Below are positions 13,566 to 15,623 of a stretch of 15,623 nt of DNA, one piece after another. Source of the DNA: Candidatus Fermentibacterota bacterium (lineage in GTDB: Bacteria; JAFGKV01); the NCBI GenBank assembly GCA_016928395.1, contig JAFGKV010000123.1, positions 1-15,623 of the forward strand, read 5' to 3'. The stretch's first letter is position 1; each line of letters begins with the position of its first letter. Below the pieces are notes generated by a model. The model was not told the origin of the DNA, ran no database searches, and saw only the letters and a program-made list of their open reading frames with translations. The translations under genes were made by a program, and so were the position numbers.

Positions 13566-14585
13566 ATGAAGCGAGCAGTCGCGATCCTGGCGCTTGTGGT
13601 TCTGTTACTGCCCGCCACCGGCTTCGCAGTCGAGCGGGTAGGAACCACGGCATACCAGTTCTTGAAACTCAATGTCGGAGTCCGCGGCGTGGGCATGGGC
13701 AATGCCCTCGTCGCGGGCGTCAATGACGCTACAGCGGTGTACTGGAATCCCGGCGGCCTTGGCTGGATGGAGAATCGCGAGGTCGCCCTGACCCACGTGA
13801 ATCTCCCCGCCGATATCAGCTACGAGCTGGCGGCGCTGGCCTGGCCTCTGGGGGAGACGGGGGTCCTCGGCCTGCAGGCCGGGGTACTCCACATGGATGA
13901 CATGGAAGTTCGCACGGCCGAGAGGCCGGAGGGTACCGGCGAGTACTTCACCGCGTCGGACATACAATTTGGTCTGACATTCGCCAAGATGGTGACCGAC
14001 CGTTTCGTGTTCGGGATCACCGGCAAGTACCTCCGCGAAGAACTGGCGGAGTATGTGTCCAGCAATTTCACGGTGGACGTTGGTCTGCAGTATCAGACCG
14101 GGTTCCGCTCTCTGCGGCTGGGCATGGTGATGCAGAGCTATGGCCCCGATGCAACCTTTGACGGTTCGTTTATCGACTACCGCGAGAGCGCCGGCACGAC
14201 GGGTGAGCCGGTGGAGCGGGATTTTCAGCCCGCGACGCAGCCGCTGTCGTTCAAGGCAGGCGTGCTCGCCGACCTTGAGACCATGGCCGGCTTCGACATG
14301 GGCGGCAACATGGGTGGCCTGGTGGCGCTGCAGTTCGAACACCCCTCAGACAACCAGGAACGGGTGAATACCGGGCTGGAGATGACCTATGGGCCTCTGG
14401 CGTTGCGCGCCGGCTACAACTTCAACTACGACACTGACGGCTTCACCTTCGGGTTCGGCGTCACGCAGAACTTCTCCGGCAAAGCCGTTCGGATCGACTA
14501 CGCGTATGCGGACATGGGCGACATGACCGACACCAGCTCGTTCATGAACCAGCCCCACCGGTTCGCCTTCGCGTTCGAGTTCTGA
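13566..14585 (+). CDS. PorV/PorQ-family outer-membrane beta-barrel protein
   Basis: This 339-aa protein has a signal peptide (MKRAVAILALVVLLLPATGFA, residues 1-21). The mature N-terminus is diagnostic of PorV/PorQ (UPF0164-like) proteins: AYQFLKLNVGVRGVGMGNALVAGVNDATAVYWNPGGLGW. Alternating hydrophobic strands rich in Gly and aromatic residues follow, ending in a terminal Phe (FAFAFEF) as in outer-membrane barrels. In the type IX secretion system, PorV shuttles cargo from the translocon to the attachment complex. Related proteins in other phyla are simply FadL-like barrels of unknown role. The gene starts 31 bases after the repeat protein, so the two are very likely co-expressed. Specific pairing with that protein's C-terminal domain is inference. 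Confidence 0.85.
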   Translation: MKRAVAILALVVLLLPATGFAVERVGTTAYQFLKLNVGVRGVGMGNALVAGVNDATAVYWNPGGLGWMENREVALTHVNLPADISYELAALAWPLGETGVLGLQAGVLHMDDMEVRTAERPEGTGEYFTASDIQFGLTFAKMVTDRFVFGITGKYLREELAEYVSSNFTVDVGLQYQTGFRSLRLGMVMQSYGPDATFDGSFIDYRESAGTTGEPVERDFQPATQPLSFKAGVLADLETMAGFDMGGNMGGLVALQFEHPSDNQERVNTGLEMTYGPLALRAGYNFNYDTDGFTFGFGVTQNFSGKAVRIDYAYADMGDMTDTSSFMNQPHRFAFAFEF

Positions 14586-14613
14586 TGGCCCCGGAGTCAA
14601 GGGAGGACACGAT

Positions 14614-15623
14614 ATGTTCAAACCGACCGTGAAGCACTGGCTAGCCTTGGCGCTGGTGATGGGGCTGGTTTCGGCCTGCGGCCTGATCGAGCCCAAGGAT
14701 AGCGAGCCATACCCGAATCAGGCGCCGGAGACAATCCTGACTGCATTCCCGCCCAATGTCTACGACCATACGGTCACCTTCAACTGGAAGGGCCAAGACA
14801 ATGACGGGATCATCATGCACTATGAGACTTCCGTCGATGGCGGCTCCTGGAACGAGACCACCTCCAGGGATACGACCATCGCCTTCAGCGTGCTAGGCGA
14901 TGCGACCCACACCTTTGCCGTGCGCGCTGTTGACGATGATGGTACTGCTGATCCGACGCCCGCCGAGCGAACCTTCACCGCCACCAGTATTGCGCCGGAG
15001 ACGGTGCTCAAGGCGGCACCAGTCGGCGACGCGCAGGTCGGCCCCGCGCTGACCATCGAGCTGGATGCCGAAGATCCCGACGATGTGATGTTCACCTGGC
15101 GTTACCGTATCGATGAGGGGTCCTGGAGCGACTGGATGGCGGATTCTACATTTGCCTTCGCTCTTCCCACCATCGTGCCCGGCGCGCTGGGGATTCTTGA
15201 TGTCGGGACTCACATCTTCTACGGCCAGGCCCGGGATGCCTCCGGCCTTGAGGGTTCCTTGGCGAGCGTCTCCTTTGAGGTGATCGAGGGAACCGAGCCC
15301 ACGACATCGGTTGTGTTGAGCCAGATCAACGAACGGGCGACCTATGCCGACTATTCGATGTTCACGGCCATCGACAACAAGAACGCAGTGCACTACGAAG
15401 TCGATGCGGACGCATCGGGCTACAGCGGTGTTCTGGCCGGATTTTCCTACATCTGGTGTCGTGATGCGGATCTCGCCACGGCCCAGTTCTCGGAGTGGAC
15501 GATGGAGACCGAGTATGACTTCCCCAATGTCCCAGCGGGAACGTACTGGTTTATCCTCAAGGCCCGCGACACCGCCGGCAGCGAGGACTCCTCGCCCGAG
15601 AGCCTGTTCGTGGATATCGTCGA
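14614..15623 (+). CDS. Lipoprotein with repeated Ig-like domains (cut by window end)
   Basis: The frame is open from the ATG at 14614 to the window edge: 336 codons and no stop, so the gene is partial at its 3' end. GGGAGG lies seven bases before the start. The N-terminus is a lipoprotein signal peptide with lipobox VSAC (C22 would be lipidated), and the following GLIEPKD does not have Asp at +2. Three Ig/FN3-like units follow, at about 37-126, 127-226 and 227-336. Units 1 and 2 open with similar phrases (APETILTAFP, APETVLKAAP). Each unit contains a motif such as GGSWNETT, EGSWSDWM or FSEWTMET and ends with a tract like HTFAVRAVDDDG, HIFYGQARDASG or YWFILKARDTAG. Such modules usually mediate adhesion or assembly outside the cell. 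It is the fourth gene of the envelope cluster, 28 bases after the PorV-like gene. Confidence 0.85.
   Translation, partial: MFKPTVKHWLALALVMGLVSACGLIEPKDSEPYPNQAPETILTAFPPNVYDHTVTFNWKGQDNDGIIMHYETSVDGGSWNETTSRDTTIAFSVLGDATHTFAVRAVDDDGTADPTPAERTFTATSIAPETVLKAAPVGDAQVGPALTIELDAEDPDDVMFTWRYRIDEGSWSDWMADSTFAFALPTIVPGALGILDVGTHIFYGQARDASGLEGSLASVSFEVIEGTEPTTSVVLSQINERATYADYSMFTAIDNKNAVHYEVDADASGYSGVLAGFSYIWCRDADLATAQFSEWTMETEYDFPNVPAGTYWFILKARDTAGSEDSSPESLFVDIV

Overview
This GC-rich window looks like a piece of the chromosome of a diderm (LPS-type) bacterium. The best guess is an uncultured lineage of the FCB superphylum or a neighbouring candidate phylum (Latescibacteria-, Eisenbacteria- or Krumholzibacteria-like). 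The reasons are an LpxH-type lipid A hydrolase, a TonB-dependent receptor with a carboxypeptidase-regulatory N-terminal domain, a PorV/PorQ-type outer-membrane protein, a secreted protein ending in a FlgD-Ig/type-IX-like C-terminal domain, and a lipoprotein with Ig-like repeats. The taxonomic call is inference.

Region 1 (7-2597, + strand): trmFO (tRNA U54 methylation) and a Xer tyrosine recombinase. They are separated by 353 bases of non-coding DNA that hold a perfect 28-bp palindrome and two further long hairpins. The hslVU genes that often follow this pair are absent.

Region 2 (2950-7140, - strand, read right to left): rarA, a small DUF559 PD-(D/E)XK nuclease, lpxH, and a signal-peptide-bearing deiminase/amidinotransferase-fold enzyme. 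The stretch 5020-5845 is a repeat hotspot. The DUF559 gene sits between two inverted copies of a GC-rich palindromic element; one copy may supply its ribosome-binding site and the other encodes its C-terminus. The N-terminus of LpxH and the C-terminus of RarA are also encoded by repeats. The genes are co-directional and could be co-transcribed.

Region 3 (7708 to the right edge, + strand): a four-gene cell-envelope cluster, preceded by a 567-base divergent intergenic region. It encodes a 1129-aa TonB-dependent receptor, a 797-aa secreted protein rich in Asp/Gly calcium-binding-like repeats with a FlgD-Ig-like C-terminus, a 339-aa PorV/PorQ-like barrel, and a lipoprotein cut by the window end. 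Gaps are 28-43 bases with good ribosome-binding sites, which suggests one operon for surface assembly, secretion or uptake. The receptor and its neighbour share the same Asp-rich repeat module. This cluster and the nuclease/palindrome cassette are the two most interesting parts of the window.
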